Below are positions 9,861 through 18,688 of a stretch of 64,000 nucleotides of DNA, in pieces. Under the pieces are notes generated by a model. It was not told the origin of the DNA. It saw only the letters and a list, made by a program, of their open reading frames with translations, and did no database searches. The translations under genes and the position numbers were made by a program. Numbering within the stretch: position 1 is the stretch's first letter; each line of letters opens with the position of its first letter. The DNA is from Eggerthella sp. (GTDB taxonomy: Bacteria; Actinomycetota; Coriobacteriia; Coriobacteriales; Eggerthellaceae). The stretch is from the NCBI GenBank assembly GCA_030540085.1, contig JAUNWY010000007.1, positions 33,299-97,298 on the forward strand, given 5' to 3'.

Positions 9861-9976
9861 AGCGGTCACAACTTGTGTGCCACGCGTGAAAACAAAGGCT
9901 CACCCACCAACGAACCCCGGCCTAACATCGCATGTTTAGATATTATTGAAAGAATGATCCACGAAAGGCGGCTTGC

Positions 9977-12034
9977 ATGGCGTTTGAGAAAAAAATATTC
10001 AGCTCCATCCTTTCATTGGTTTTGGTAACGGGTCTTTTGCCTTGCCCCGCATTCGCAGATACCATCAATGTAGGAAATGGGACTAAAACAAAAGACCCAA
10101 GCAACCAAAGTTCCGCATTTTACGACGATGACATAGCCTCAAAACCCGATCTGTCCGAAACCGACGTGGATGGCAAGACCACAGGCAACACGGACGGGTA
10201 CGAAGATTCCGATATCGCAGCAATGGATGACGGCGAATACGATACTGACGCCGAATTTTCCGAACCCGACTACAGCGATGGCAAGCTTGCAATATGGGCA
10301 GACGGGCTTGACGGTTCTACCGATATTACGGATATATACCCACCAGATACCAACGAGATCGAACTTTACTCAAATGGTTCCAGCGTTTCCCCCATGACGT
10401 TCAGCGACGAAATGCTGTATTTCTGCAAGTATGAAAGCAGCTGCAATTACGACCAAGGACTTAGCTCGGGCGACGGCTACCATGCAATGGGCTATTTCCA
10501 GTTCGACAACCGCTATGGCCTGGGCAGCTTCCTTAAAGCGGTATATCAGTACAATCCCTCAAAATACAAAGCCCTCAAGGTCATCGGCGACCGCTACGGA
10601 TGGGATGTAACGGGCTCAACAAGAAGCAACAACGCTTTTACCCGACTGGGCAACGACCTTAACACCGCATGGCATGCCGCATACAAAGCCGACCCCAATG
10701 AGTTCTCGCGGCTGCAGAACGGCTGGGCCTACACGGAGTATTACAGCGGATCGCTAGGAGCCCGCGGGTGTCTGGGCGCATTTGGGATCAATCTCGACAA
10801 CCGCCCCGATTGCATCAAAGGCTTATGCTGGGGCATGGTCAACCTCTTCGGAGCTGGCGGCGGCGCCTCGTATATCAAAAACGGCAACTACTACGGCGCA
10901 AACTGGTTTTTCAAGTATTCAGGCATCAACGAATCCATGTCCGACGAAACGTTGATTGTTACGCTCTGCGACTTCGTTGTTAACAATGTTTCCAAGCGCT
11001 ACCCCAAGCAGCAGATATATTGGAAAGGATGGCAGAATCGCTACCGCAGCGAAAAAGAAGATTGCCTGAGTTACCTGAATGTTGACCGCTGGATCAACAG
11101 CGGCGGCAAGTGGTGGTACCGTCACGCCGACGGCTCCTACACACGCAACGACTGGGAGCGCATCAATGGATACTGGTACTATTTCGATGGTTCTGGCTGG
11201 ATGCAAACTGGATGGCTGAAGCTCGACGATTCCTGGTATTGGCTCAATGATTCTGGAGCAATGGCAACCGGATGGCAGAAAATTGGCGGCAGCTGGTACT
11301 ACTTCAATGGCAGTGGCGTAATGCAGACTGGATGGCTGAAGCTCAGCAACAGCACTTACTACCTCAACGGATCAGGCGCCATGCTCACCGGGTGGCAGCT
11401 AATCAACGGAAACTGGTACTACATGAACGGCTCGGGGGCCATGCTCACCGGATGGCAGTGGATCGGCAATGATTGGTACTACCTCTATAACAATGGCGTA
11501 ATGAAAACGGGTTGGTTGGAACTCGGCGAAACCAAGTATTACCTTGATGGGTCTGGAGCCATGGAAACAGGATGGTTCAAGGTCGATAGCAAATGGTATT
11601 ACGCCAATGGTTCGGGAGCGATACAGACTGGATGGCTGAAAACTGGCGACACCTGGTACTACCTCAACGGATCGGGAATTATGCTCACCGGGTGGCTGAA
11701 GGCGGACGACGCCTGGTACCGCCTTGCCGACTCGGGCGCGATGCAGACTGGATGGTACAAGGCGGGAGGTACCTGGTACTACTCAAACAATAGTGGTGTG
11801 ATGCTCACCGGGTGGCAATCCATCGGCGGAAAGTGGTATTACCTTAACGGCAGCGGAGCCATGGAAACCGGATGGTACAAAGTCGGCAGCAACTGGTACT
11901 ATTCCAACCCCAGCGGCGTCATGCGCTACTCCACCTGGATCGGCGACTACTACCTGCTGAGCGACGGACGAATGGCAACCAACCGCTGGGTCGGGGGTTA
12001 CTATGTGGGTGCCGACGGGAAATGGGTGCGATAA
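9977..12034 (+). CDS. Secreted choline-binding protein with a lysozyme-like domain
   Basis: The 685-aa product has a signal peptide (residues 1-27, ending PAFA), an acidic Asp/Thr-rich linker to about residue 130, and a globular domain at about 138-365. A repeat array with twelve TGW motifs follows (GSWYYFNGSGVMQTGWLKL and variants). The globular part contains FCKYESSC and GYFQFDNRYGLGSF, which recall lysozyme-like transglycosylases, in which a Glu is followed by a Q/YF-type substrate segment; this is a weak motif-level match. Choline-binding repeats dock onto phosphocholine-substituted wall polymers, which the adjacent lic genes would produce. It probably cuts or binds peptidoglycan at the cell surface. 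The repeats are certain; the enzymatic role is tentative. Confidence 0.85.
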   Translation: MAFEKKIFSSILSLVLVTGLLPCPAFADTINVGNGTKTKDPSNQSSAFYDDDIASKPDLSETDVDGKTTGNTDGYEDSDIAAMDDGEYDTDAEFSEPDYSDGKLAIWADGLDGSTDITDIYPPDTNEIELYSNGSSVSPMTFSDEMLYFCKYESSCNYDQGLSSGDGYHAMGYFQFDNRYGLGSFLKAVYQYNPSKYKALKVIGDRYGWDVTGSTRSNNAFTRLGNDLNTAWHAAYKADPNEFSRLQNGWAYTEYYSGSLGARGCLGAFGINLDNRPDCIKGLCWGMVNLFGAGGGASYIKNGNYYGANWFFKYSGINESMSDETLIVTLCDFVVNNVSKRYPKQQIYWKGWQNRYRSEKEDCLSYLNVDRWINSGGKWWYRHADGSYTRNDWERINGYWYYFDGSGWMQTGWLKLDDSWYWLNDSGAMATGWQKIGGSWYYFNGSGVMQTGWLKLSNSTYYLNGSGAMLTGWQLINGNWYYMNGSGAMLTGWQWIGNDWYYLYNNGVMKTGWLELGETKYYLDGSGAMETGWFKVDSKWYYANGSGAIQTGWLKTGDTWYYLNGSGIMLTGWLKADDAWYRLADSGAMQTGWYKAGGTWYYSNNSGVMLTGWQSIGGKWYYLNGSGAMETGWYKVGSNWYYSNPSGVMRYSTWIGDYYLLSDGRMATNRWVGGYYVGADGKWVR

Positions 12035-12074
12035 GCCAGTCATCCCGTTTATTGTTTGTTCAAATTATTTTCAT

Positions 12075-12115
12075 ATAGCCGAATATTGAACTTGTGTTCA
12101 GTATTCGGCTATACT
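12075..12115 (+). promoter_or_regulatory. Promoter within a 17-bp inverted repeat upstream of licCA
   Basis: Arms at 12075-12091 and 12096-12112 match at 16 of 17 positions around a four-base loop. TTGAAC (12086-12091) and TATACT (12110-12115), 18 bases apart, form a good -35/-10 pair that overlaps the palindrome. Binding of a dimeric repressor here would block the polymerase. A further ATTGAAC copy occurs near 12124. The regulator is unknown; the winged-helix domain of the downstream protein is one candidate. Confidence 0.55.
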
Positions 12116-12173
12116 TATTTATATTGAACAAATCAACGGGGAGAAACCTTTGCTATCTAAGAATTAATTCAAC

Positions 12174-13925
12174 GTGCTCGTTGCTCTTAACGGCACTCCA
12201 TCCATAAGCCAACGCGAAATAGCAAGCAAATCGGGCATTTCGCTGGGAAGCGCAAACGCTGCGCTTAAATCACTCACCGAAAAGGGCATGGTCTCAAATG
12301 GCGCAATTAATGCAGAAGGCAAAGAAGCGCTTTCGCCCTTTAAGGTAGATAATGCAATCATCATGGCGGCTGGCCTCTCTTCGCGCTTTGCCCCTATTTC
12401 CTACGAAAAGCCTAAGGGTCTTCTTCGCGTTCGAGGAGAAGTGCTTATTGAACGACAAATCAAACAGCTCAAAGAAGCGGGCATTAATGACATTACTATT
12501 GTCGCAGGCTATAAGAAGGAGTACTTCTTCTACCTCGAAGATACGTTTGGTGTAACCATCGTTATTAACCCCGAGTACGCATCGCGCAACAACAACTCTA
12601 CCCTTATGCGTGTTCGCGAAAAGCTTGGCAATACCTTTATCTGCTCTTCGGACGACTACTTCACCGAAAACCCCTTCGAGCCGTATGTGTATCAGGCATA
12701 CTACGCAGCTCAATACTGCAAGGGCGAAACCCCTGAATGGTGTATCAAAGAAGGTCCGAACAAGCGAATTGCCGGGGTGACCATCGGCGGCTCCGATTCT
12801 TTGATTATGCTTGGGCATGTTTATTTCGATAAAGCGTTCTCCAAGCGTTTTTCCGAAATACTTGTCGCAGAATATGACCGCCCCGAAACCGCAGACAAAC
12901 TTTGGGAGCAAATTTACATCGACCACATCAAAGAGCTCGATATGGTAGTACGACCCTACCCTGATGGCATGATCAACGAGTTCGATTCGCTCGATGAACT
13001 AAGGCTTTTCGACCCTGAATTCATCCAGAACGTCGATTCAGAAGCCTTCGATAACATCGTTGCCACCCTTGGCTGCACACGAGACGAAATTCATGACATC
13101 TACCCCTTGAAGCAGGGTCTTACCAACCTATCCTGCCATTTCGCCATCAACAGCGGGGAGTACGTCTACCGCCACCCCGGCGTTGGCACCGACAAGCTAA
13201 TCAACCGCCAGGAAGAGACAAAAGCGCAGGAACTGGCTCGATCGCTGAAAATCGACGACACCTTTATCTATGAAGACCCCGCAAAGGGCTGGAAGGTTTC
13301 CCGTTTCATTCCCAACTGCGAACAGCTTGACCCTTCAAACCCTACCGACGTAGAAGAAGCCACCTCTCTTATCAAAAAGCTTCACGGCTCTGATGCGAAA
13401 TTGGCACTTAGCTTCAACTTCTTCCAGAAGTCGTGCGACTACGCAGGCCTTATCGAACCCCCCGACCTTGATGCCATCCCCGACTTTCGTCAGCTGGAAT
13501 CAGAGTTCGCGCATCTCTACGATCTATTCAGCACCGACGGCGTAGGGCGTACCGTTCTTTGTCACAACGACTTCTTCTATTTGAATCTCTTGAAGGACGA
13601 AAAGGGTACTCTTTCACTGATCGACTGGGAATACTCCGGTATGGCCGATTTCTCACAAGACCTGGGAACCTTCATTGTTTGCAGCGAACTTGATGAGACG
13701 GCAGCAGACAAGCTTATTTCCCTTTATTTCGAGAACCAGGCTTCCATTGAGCAGCTTCGACATTGCTATGCCGCAGTTGCCTTTGCTGGCTGGTGCTGGT
13801 ATCTCTGGTCCCTTTACAAGGAATCCCAGGGCGAATCGGTTGGAGAGTGGCTGTACATCTACTATCGCTACGCCAAGAAGTACCTTGATAAATCGCTGGC
13901 CCTCTATCAAACAGGCATCAACTAA
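12174..13925 (+). CDS. licCA: Winged-helix / LicC cytidylyltransferase / LicA choline kinase fusion
   Basis: This 583-aa protein joins three parts. An N-terminal winged helix (PSISQREIASKSGISLGSAN) comes first. Next is a LicC-type nucleotidyltransferase from about residue 61 (IIMAAGLSSRF, EKPKGLL) that would make CDP-choline from phosphocholine and CTP. Last is a LicA-type choline kinase at about 300-583, with VLCHNDFFYLNLL and LIDWEYSGMADF as the kinase catalytic and metal-binding motifs. It therefore could carry out two successive steps of choline activation. The GTG at 12174 has no good ribosome-binding site. A better start is TTG 12150, six bases after GGGGAG at 12138-12143, but codon 6 in that frame is TAA (12165-12167). 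The natural N-terminus may thus be broken or re-initiated. licB follows 43 bases downstream. Confidence 0.88.
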   Translation: MLVALNGTPSISQREIASKSGISLGSANAALKSLTEKGMVSNGAINAEGKEALSPFKVDNAIIMAAGLSSRFAPISYEKPKGLLRVRGEVLIERQIKQLKEAGINDITIVAGYKKEYFFYLEDTFGVTIVINPEYASRNNNSTLMRVREKLGNTFICSSDDYFTENPFEPYVYQAYYAAQYCKGETPEWCIKEGPNKRIAGVTIGGSDSLIMLGHVYFDKAFSKRFSEILVAEYDRPETADKLWEQIYIDHIKELDMVVRPYPDGMINEFDSLDELRLFDPEFIQNVDSEAFDNIVATLGCTRDEIHDIYPLKQGLTNLSCHFAINSGEYVYRHPGVGTDKLINRQEETKAQELARSLKIDDTFIYEDPAKGWKVSRFIPNCEQLDPSNPTDVEEATSLIKKLHGSDAKLALSFNFFQKSCDYAGLIEPPDLDAIPDFRQLESEFAHLYDLFSTDGVGRTVLCHNDFFYLNLLKDEKGTLSLIDWEYSGMADFSQDLGTFIVCSELDETAADKLISLYFENQASIEQLRHCYAAVAFAGWCWYLWSLYKESQGESVGEWLYIYYRYAKKYLDKSLALYQTGIN

Positions 13926-13968
13926 CGCGAACCCCCTAGAAACCGACACCCTTTCGACAGGAGCAAAC

Positions 13969-15069
13969 ATGCAACAGAGCATTTCCAACCTGCAAAAACA
14001 GCGCCACCGCAAATATATGACAAAAGGGATAGCCTTCGCTGTGGCTTCTGGCATTTGCTACGGCCTGTATACGGCATTTTTAACTCTGGGAGAAACACAA
14101 GGCGTATGGGCCGCATGGTTTGGTGGCGAAGGCTGGAACGACAACGCGCCCCTTAGCGCTTTTACAATCACTTTCACCCTCGCCGCGCTTGCCGCGGGCT
14201 TGAACGATACGTTCAGCGGATTGTGGTCAGTGGCCATGTGCGCCAAGAACGGTCAGCTGGGCGACCTTTGGAAAACAGTCAAGACGAAGCCCGGCTGGGT
14301 AATGATGGTTTGCGCAGCCATCGGCGGTCCGTTCGCCACCATTGCCTACGTGGTGGCGCTGAATTCAGCAACCGCAGCGGGCAACCCGGGCGTCATTGTG
14401 CCCATCGCTGCGCTCAACTGCGCTATTGGCGCCATTCTTGGTCGCGTGCTGTTCAAGCAAAGCCTTGAGGCCCATAAGGTTATCGGCATCCTGATTTGCC
14501 TTGCCGCTGCAGGTATTATTGGTGGCACCAGCTTTGCCAACATGGGCCCCGAAGCCCTGTTTGGCTGCCTGTTTGCCTTCCTTGCTGCGTTCGGTTGGGG
14601 CTTCGAAGGCTGCGTTGCGGGCTTCGGAACCATCCTGATTGACTACCGTATCGGCATTGCCATCAGACAAATTACAGCTGGTGTTCTAGAACTGGCAATC
14701 GCCTTCCCTGCTCTTACCGTAATGGGCGATAGCATTGCTGCCGTGCCTGTTATCCTATGCACGGCAGTTTCCGACCCCTCTATATTGATCTTCGCCGTGT
14801 CGGGTCTGTTTGCAATGCCAGCCTTTTCGTTCTGGTATAAGGGAAACTCCATGTGCGGCACCGCACTGGGCATGGCGTGCAACGGTATGTACGCCTTCTG
14901 GGGCCCGTTCTTCATCTGGATTGTATTGGGCGTCTTGAACATTGGCGGCTTGGCTGCCGACTACCCGCCCCTTTCCGCAATGCAGTGGATTGGCGCGCTT
15001 ATCATGATTGCCGGCATCTTCTGCATTGCCATCAACCCCACAAAAAGCATCAAGGCACATAAGGAGTAG
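13969..15069 (+). CDS. licB: LicB-like choline permease (DMT superfamily)
   Basis: A longer frame opens at 13675, but it overlaps licCA. ATG 13969, with AGGAG at about 13959-13963, gives a 366-residue protein that starts just before the first membrane helix, so that start is used. The protein has about ten hydrophobic segments in the two-repeat EamA/DMT arrangement (GIAFAVASGICYGLYTAFL near the start). LicB proteins import choline for lipopolysaccharide or teichoic acid decoration. Here it lies directly after the choline kinase/cytidylyltransferase fusion and five bases before a small winged-helix-like gene, so uptake, phosphorylation and activation are probably cotranscribed. DMT membership is certain; choline specificity rests on the context. 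Confidence 0.85.
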   Translation: MQQSISNLQKQRHRKYMTKGIAFAVASGICYGLYTAFLTLGETQGVWAAWFGGEGWNDNAPLSAFTITFTLAALAAGLNDTFSGLWSVAMCAKNGQLGDLWKTVKTKPGWVMMVCAAIGGPFATIAYVVALNSATAAGNPGVIVPIAALNCAIGAILGRVLFKQSLEAHKVIGILICLAAAGIIGGTSFANMGPEALFGCLFAFLAAFGWGFEGCVAGFGTILIDYRIGIAIRQITAGVLELAIAFPALTVMGDSIAAVPVILCTAVSDPSILIFAVSGLFAMPAFSFWYKGNSMCGTALGMACNGMYAFWGPFFIWIVLGVLNIGGLAADYPPLSAMQWIGALIMIAGIFCIAINPTKSIKAHKE

Positions 15070-15074
15070 CCAAA

Positions 15075-15350
15075 ATGAAGAACAACCTGCCCCCCTTGCA
15101 CTACGCCATTATCGAATGCTTCAACCACGGCGAAGAGCTGAGCGCAAACGATGTTATCGCTGCACTCAAGGAAGATTACTCTGGCTACAAGCTGCTGAAT
15201 AACAAGGATGTAGATGAAGCCCTGGCAACCTCGCGGGAAAATGGGCTGCTTGAAGAAACAAAAGTTGACGTTGACGACGATGGTCAGCTTCGGATCTTCT
15301 ACAAGATGACTGCTTTCGGAACGGATATGGTGCGCCGCTATCTTGGTTAG
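15075..15350 (+). CDS. Small winged-helix-like protein of the lic operon
   Basis: This 91-aa soluble protein starts five bases after licB. Its length and pattern of short helices ending in a two-strand hairpin (TKVDVDDDGQLRIFYKM) suggest a winged-helix fold: LHYAIIECFNHGEELSAND resembles a first helix plus a recognition-helix region. It could sense choline supply or regulate the lic genes. No family was recognised, and the role is inferred from position only. A strong terminator lies about 55 bases downstream, closing the licCA-licB unit. Confidence 0.65.
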   Translation: MKNNLPPLHYAIIECFNHGEELSANDVIAALKEDYSGYKLLNNKDVDEALATSRENGLLEETKVDVDDDGQLRIFYKMTAFGTDMVRRYLG

Positions 15351-15403
15351 GCGGCGTGGCCCCGCGCAAAGATCAACCGTATTCGCCCTCACCGCAAAGG
15401 ACA

Positions 15404-15457
15404 ATGAAAGGGCCCTCGCTGCAAAACTCAATGACCGCAGCGAGGGCCCTTTCATAT
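15404..15457. terminator. Bidirectional terminator between the lic operon and the acyltransferase gene
   Basis: Long near-perfect arms (ATGAAAGGGCCCTCGCTGC paired with GCAGCGAGGGCCCTTTCAT) surround a 14-base loop, with A-rich and T-rich flanks suited to termination from either side. The stem resembles the inner hairpin of the nested palindromic elements found elsewhere in the window. Confidence 0.85.
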
Positions 15458-15560
15458 TGCCATTGCAAACCTTAAGTAAGCCCATCATCCCCGAAAGCAA
15501 AACCACCGATGCAGCCACCATGCTTCCAGTAACCAGGCTGCCTTTAGCTACAATCTGCAA

Positions 15561-16589
15561 CTATACGGTGTTCTTCCTTTTTTCCAAAAACCGCTTGAAC
15601 AACTTGTCGAAAAGCATCTCCGCAGGATCAACAACGCATTTATCCAGAACAAACGCAAGCAGAAGCGAAAGCGGGAACGCAATCGCAAAAGCCCCAAGGA
15701 AACCCAAGAACGAGATCGGACCCTCCATAACAGGAATAACCGAATGCAGAGGAATCAGAATCATCATATGCACGAGGTAAATGCTAAACGAGTGCTTTGC
15801 GATAAACGAAACCGCTCTGGAAGGCTTCATCTTTTCCCCGAGTTGAAGCAGGCCAATGTAGATACCAATCGCCAATACCGTATAAAACGGCGATGAATCC
15901 TGAAGGCCTCCCGTCTCATCAAAATGGAACAGCACCATCGTCGCAAGCAAGCATAGAACGCTAGCCAGGGCCAAGCCACACCTGCTTTTCTTGGTTTCAA
16001 ACAGATCCTCAATGAATCCTCCGATAAAAAAGGTGAAGGAGAAACCAAAAAAGAGATACGACCACCCAAGGGGATACCCGGCATCAGAGATGATCAAGAG
16101 GACCAAGTGATATCCCAAGCCAATTCCAACAAATAGCTTCTTTTCGAACTTGCTGAATCGCGCGAAGGCATGAGACAAGAAAGGCGCAACCAACAAGAAG
16201 CCCACCAACGTGTACATAAACCAATACTCGATATGGCTGTAGTCGTATACGAAGTTTTTAATGAAGGTTTTTACAACCAGACCCAACGAATAATCGGGAT
16301 ACAAATCGTACAACGTTCTTATGAAGAAAAAGATCACGATAGGTACAACAATGTTGCGAATCTTGTTGTAATAGAATTTCTTAACGGCAGCATCGTCCTT
16401 CTTTTCACGAAGGTTAAACTTGCCCGACAGGAGGAAGAACAGCACGTTTCCCGTAAAGAAAATGGTCTGCAAAGCATAGAACGGGTACGCGCACTGCTCG
16501 TGAACTGAATTGACGAAATAAAGAGAGTGAACGGCGACCACAAACATAATTGCAATCGCACGAACAAAATCGTACTTGTATAGACGCAC
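15561..16589 (-). CDS. Acyltransferase 3 family membrane protein
   Basis: The 342-aa product opens with KYDFVRAIAIMFVVAVHS, the hallmark of acyltransferase-3 (OafA/OatA-type) enzymes. The family's conserved R/H pair lies in the first helix, and about ten membrane helices follow through the whole length. FSIYLVHMMILIPLH near residue 270 is the usual late helix motif. There is no SGNH domain. Such proteins move an acetyl or succinyl group across the membrane onto a sugar or peptidoglycan. In this locus it would modify the surface glycan. It lies just downstream of a DUF6541-type gene on the same strand, 69 bases away. The substrate is unknown. Confidence 0.88.
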   Translation of the reverse strand: MRLYKYDFVRAIAIMFVVAVHSLYFVNSVHEQCAYPFYALQTIFFTGNVLFFLLSGKFNLREKKDDAAVKKFYYNKIRNIVVPIVIFFFIRTLYDLYPDYSLGLVVKTFIKNFVYDYSHIEYWFMYTLVGFLLVAPFLSHAFARFSKFEKKLFVGIGLGYHLVLLIISDAGYPLGWSYLFFGFSFTFFIGGFIEDLFETKKSRCGLALASVLCLLATMVLFHFDETGGLQDSSPFYTVLAIGIYIGLLQLGEKMKPSRAVSFIAKHSFSIYLVHMMILIPLHSVIPVMEGPISFLGFLGAFAIAFPLSLLLAFVLDKCVVDPAEMLFDKLFKRFLEKRKNTV

Positions 16590-16658
16590 TGAAGAGTTCC
16601 TTCGTTATTCCGGACAATCATTTAATGCCGCTTTTAAACAGCGCAAGCTATTGTAGTG

Positions 16659-18683
16659 TCAATCCGCAATCTTATAAAGTCTCATGTCTCCTTCGGCCAT
16701 AACCACCTCGAAACCGGGAGTTGAATCGGTTATTCGCAATATGCCGCCCCATTGATCCGGATAATATGACCAAAGGTGAATGCGTTTCTTGGGATCGCCA
16801 TCCCGATCGAGCAGCAAAACGTACTCAGCATCGAAGCTATTTACAGCAGCCTTCACCTCTGGATCAGTGGCTATTTTGTCAAGATCCTGTCGGATAAGCG
16901 CACTTTCCGGCTTTTCGCCGCTCGAAGGCAAAGCAAACCGCTTGTACAAAATATTATCAGCATCATATAGAGCGTAAAGAAACCCACTGCCGTCATTGGG
17001 CTCATTGATAATCTCTGCATCCTTGGGAACCATCTGAAGGGCCTTTTCAGCAAACTGCCTCTCCTCAGGAGCCAGAACATTATCTACAGATACGCTGTTC
17101 TGCACCTTAACCTTATCAGCAATGTTTCCGAATCCCGTATCGACCGAACCACAGCCAGCAAATAAAAAGCTCGGACCATAAAGGAACACCGCGAACAACA
17201 GCGCAAACGCGCAGACACCAACCTTGCTGTTAAGGCAAAGCGTCGTGTCCTTTTCGTGCTTCGTCAAGAGCGATGCAAACCAATCAAGCGTCCATTTTGC
17301 GCCTAGAACAATAAGGGGGAGCGATACGATGGCGGCAGTTGCCGCAAGCCTGTACGGATCCGTATACCAAAAACCCGAAAGTAAATGCTTGGTAAATCCT
17401 TCAGTCGATACGGAGGAGAGGTAGATCAAGCATGCAAACGCATATGAGAAAGCCAGCCAGGCTGTTTTCCTGGAAGAAAGCGCTTTTACAGCACCAACCA
17501 CAACAAGCAAGGCAACAAGCGGCTGGGCAGCTCCCGTGTTGAACGAATACAGCAGGCAATCCATGAAGGCCTGCCATTTGCCGACAGTCGCAGGCCAATT
17601 AAACTCAACTACACTCCTTATCATTGATATGGGAAGGCTGTACAGTGCGACCCAAATTACCAGCATAGTCGCACTAGAGACAACAAGAGCAAATACAGCC
17701 TTAGACCTGAAACTGCCGTCCTTGCCCCATGCTTTTAGCACGCATTCAGAAACAAAGAAGGGCATCAAAACTACCAACTCGGCAAAAATAGCATTTGGCT
17801 GCGCGAACAACAAAGCAACAGCTGCAGTGCCTGCTGCCAAAAATGCAACTACGCGCGTATTTCGCGATACACCAAATCGAACAAAGCAGACCGAGCAGGC
17901 CGTAGCAGCAGGGAACAACGCCATTGAAAGCAAATTTGGATAGAGCGGGCCAAACGTCAAAAAACCCCACGGAAACGGCGCTGCGCAAACAGCAAGGGCC
18001 GCGCCAATTATCATAGTTTTCTTATCTGCCCCAAATATTGCCTTTGCCGCAAAAAGCACCGACAGGGGATAGATCAAAGATGCGCAAATAAAATTCACGG
18101 CATTAACTGCAACCGTAATACCTGCACCCGTCGCCGTTACTGCCATTGCGACAAGACAATACCATGCAGAAGGATAGAACGAAGACCCAGACTCATCGAA
18201 CGGCGAAATAAGATCTGGCCTAAGCCCACCGCCAAACGAAGAATAAACTCCCGTTTCGATAAAGGTCCTAATCGTATTCAGGTGAGAGCCATTATCGTAG
18301 GCTTGATAGAAAGACCCTGCCCCATCAAGATTTTTGACAAAGAAGATACCAACAATCACAACGCCAACAAGCGCATATAGCAGAACGTACAGCAGCTCCT
18401 CTTTACCAAGGCCCTTATCCGCCTCCCTTTTCCCAAAACAAAAGAAAAGCGCCGAAACAATCAGCGAGATTAGGAGGAACGGCACGAAAAGAGTTGCCCA
18501 AGAAGCTTCTATTCCGATTCGCGGATAGACGACTGCAGCTATTGAGTAAAAAACAACACCTAAAATTGGACCAAAACTAACGCTCTCTACGAAGGACCTG
18601 CGTGCCGAATACACGATCAAGCCACCAGGCAGAAAGAGGAATACGGCAGCCACTAGTGCCGCAGCAAAAAAATCAAGCCACAT
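16659..18683 (-). CDS. Large polytopic membrane protein, DUF6541-like
   Basis: The 674-aa product has about twelve membrane segments in residues 1-500. A roughly 160-residue extracytoplasmic domain follows, rich in charged residues and including YALYDADNILYKRFALPS. The layout resembles GT-C-type transferases and the actinobacterial DUF6541 family found in surface polysaccharide loci. An acidic loop after the first helices, expected for GT-C catalysis, is not certain. It lies five bases downstream of a GT2 gene on the same strand, so the two are probably cotranscribed. Its likely task is transfer of a polyprenyl-linked sugar on the outer face. That is inference; the membrane topology is directly visible. 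Confidence 0.75.
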   Translation of the reverse strand: MWLDFFAAALVAAVFLFLPGGLIVYSARRSFVESVSFGPILGVVFYSIAAVVYPRIGIEASWATLFVPFLLISLIVSALFFCFGKREADKGLGKEELLYVLLYALVGVVIVGIFFVKNLDGAGSFYQAYDNGSHLNTIRTFIETGVYSSFGGGLRPDLISPFDESGSSFYPSAWYCLVAMAVTATGAGITVAVNAVNFICASLIYPLSVLFAAKAIFGADKKTMIIGAALAVCAAPFPWGFLTFGPLYPNLLSMALFPAATACSVCFVRFGVSRNTRVVAFLAAGTAAVALLFAQPNAIFAELVVLMPFFVSECVLKAWGKDGSFRSKAVFALVVSSATMLVIWVALYSLPISMIRSVVEFNWPATVGKWQAFMDCLLYSFNTGAAQPLVALLVVVGAVKALSSRKTAWLAFSYAFACLIYLSSVSTEGFTKHLLSGFWYTDPYRLAATAAIVSLPLIVLGAKWTLDWFASLLTKHEKDTTLCLNSKVGVCAFALLFAVFLYGPSFLFAGCGSVDTGFGNIADKVKVQNSVSVDNVLAPEERQFAEKALQMVPKDAEIINEPNDGSGFLYALYDADNILYKRFALPSSGEKPESALIRQDLDKIATDPEVKAAVNSFDAEYVLLLDRDGDPKKRIHLWSYYPDQWGGILRITDSTPGFEVVMAEGDMRLYKIAD

Positions 18684-18688
18684 GCTAA

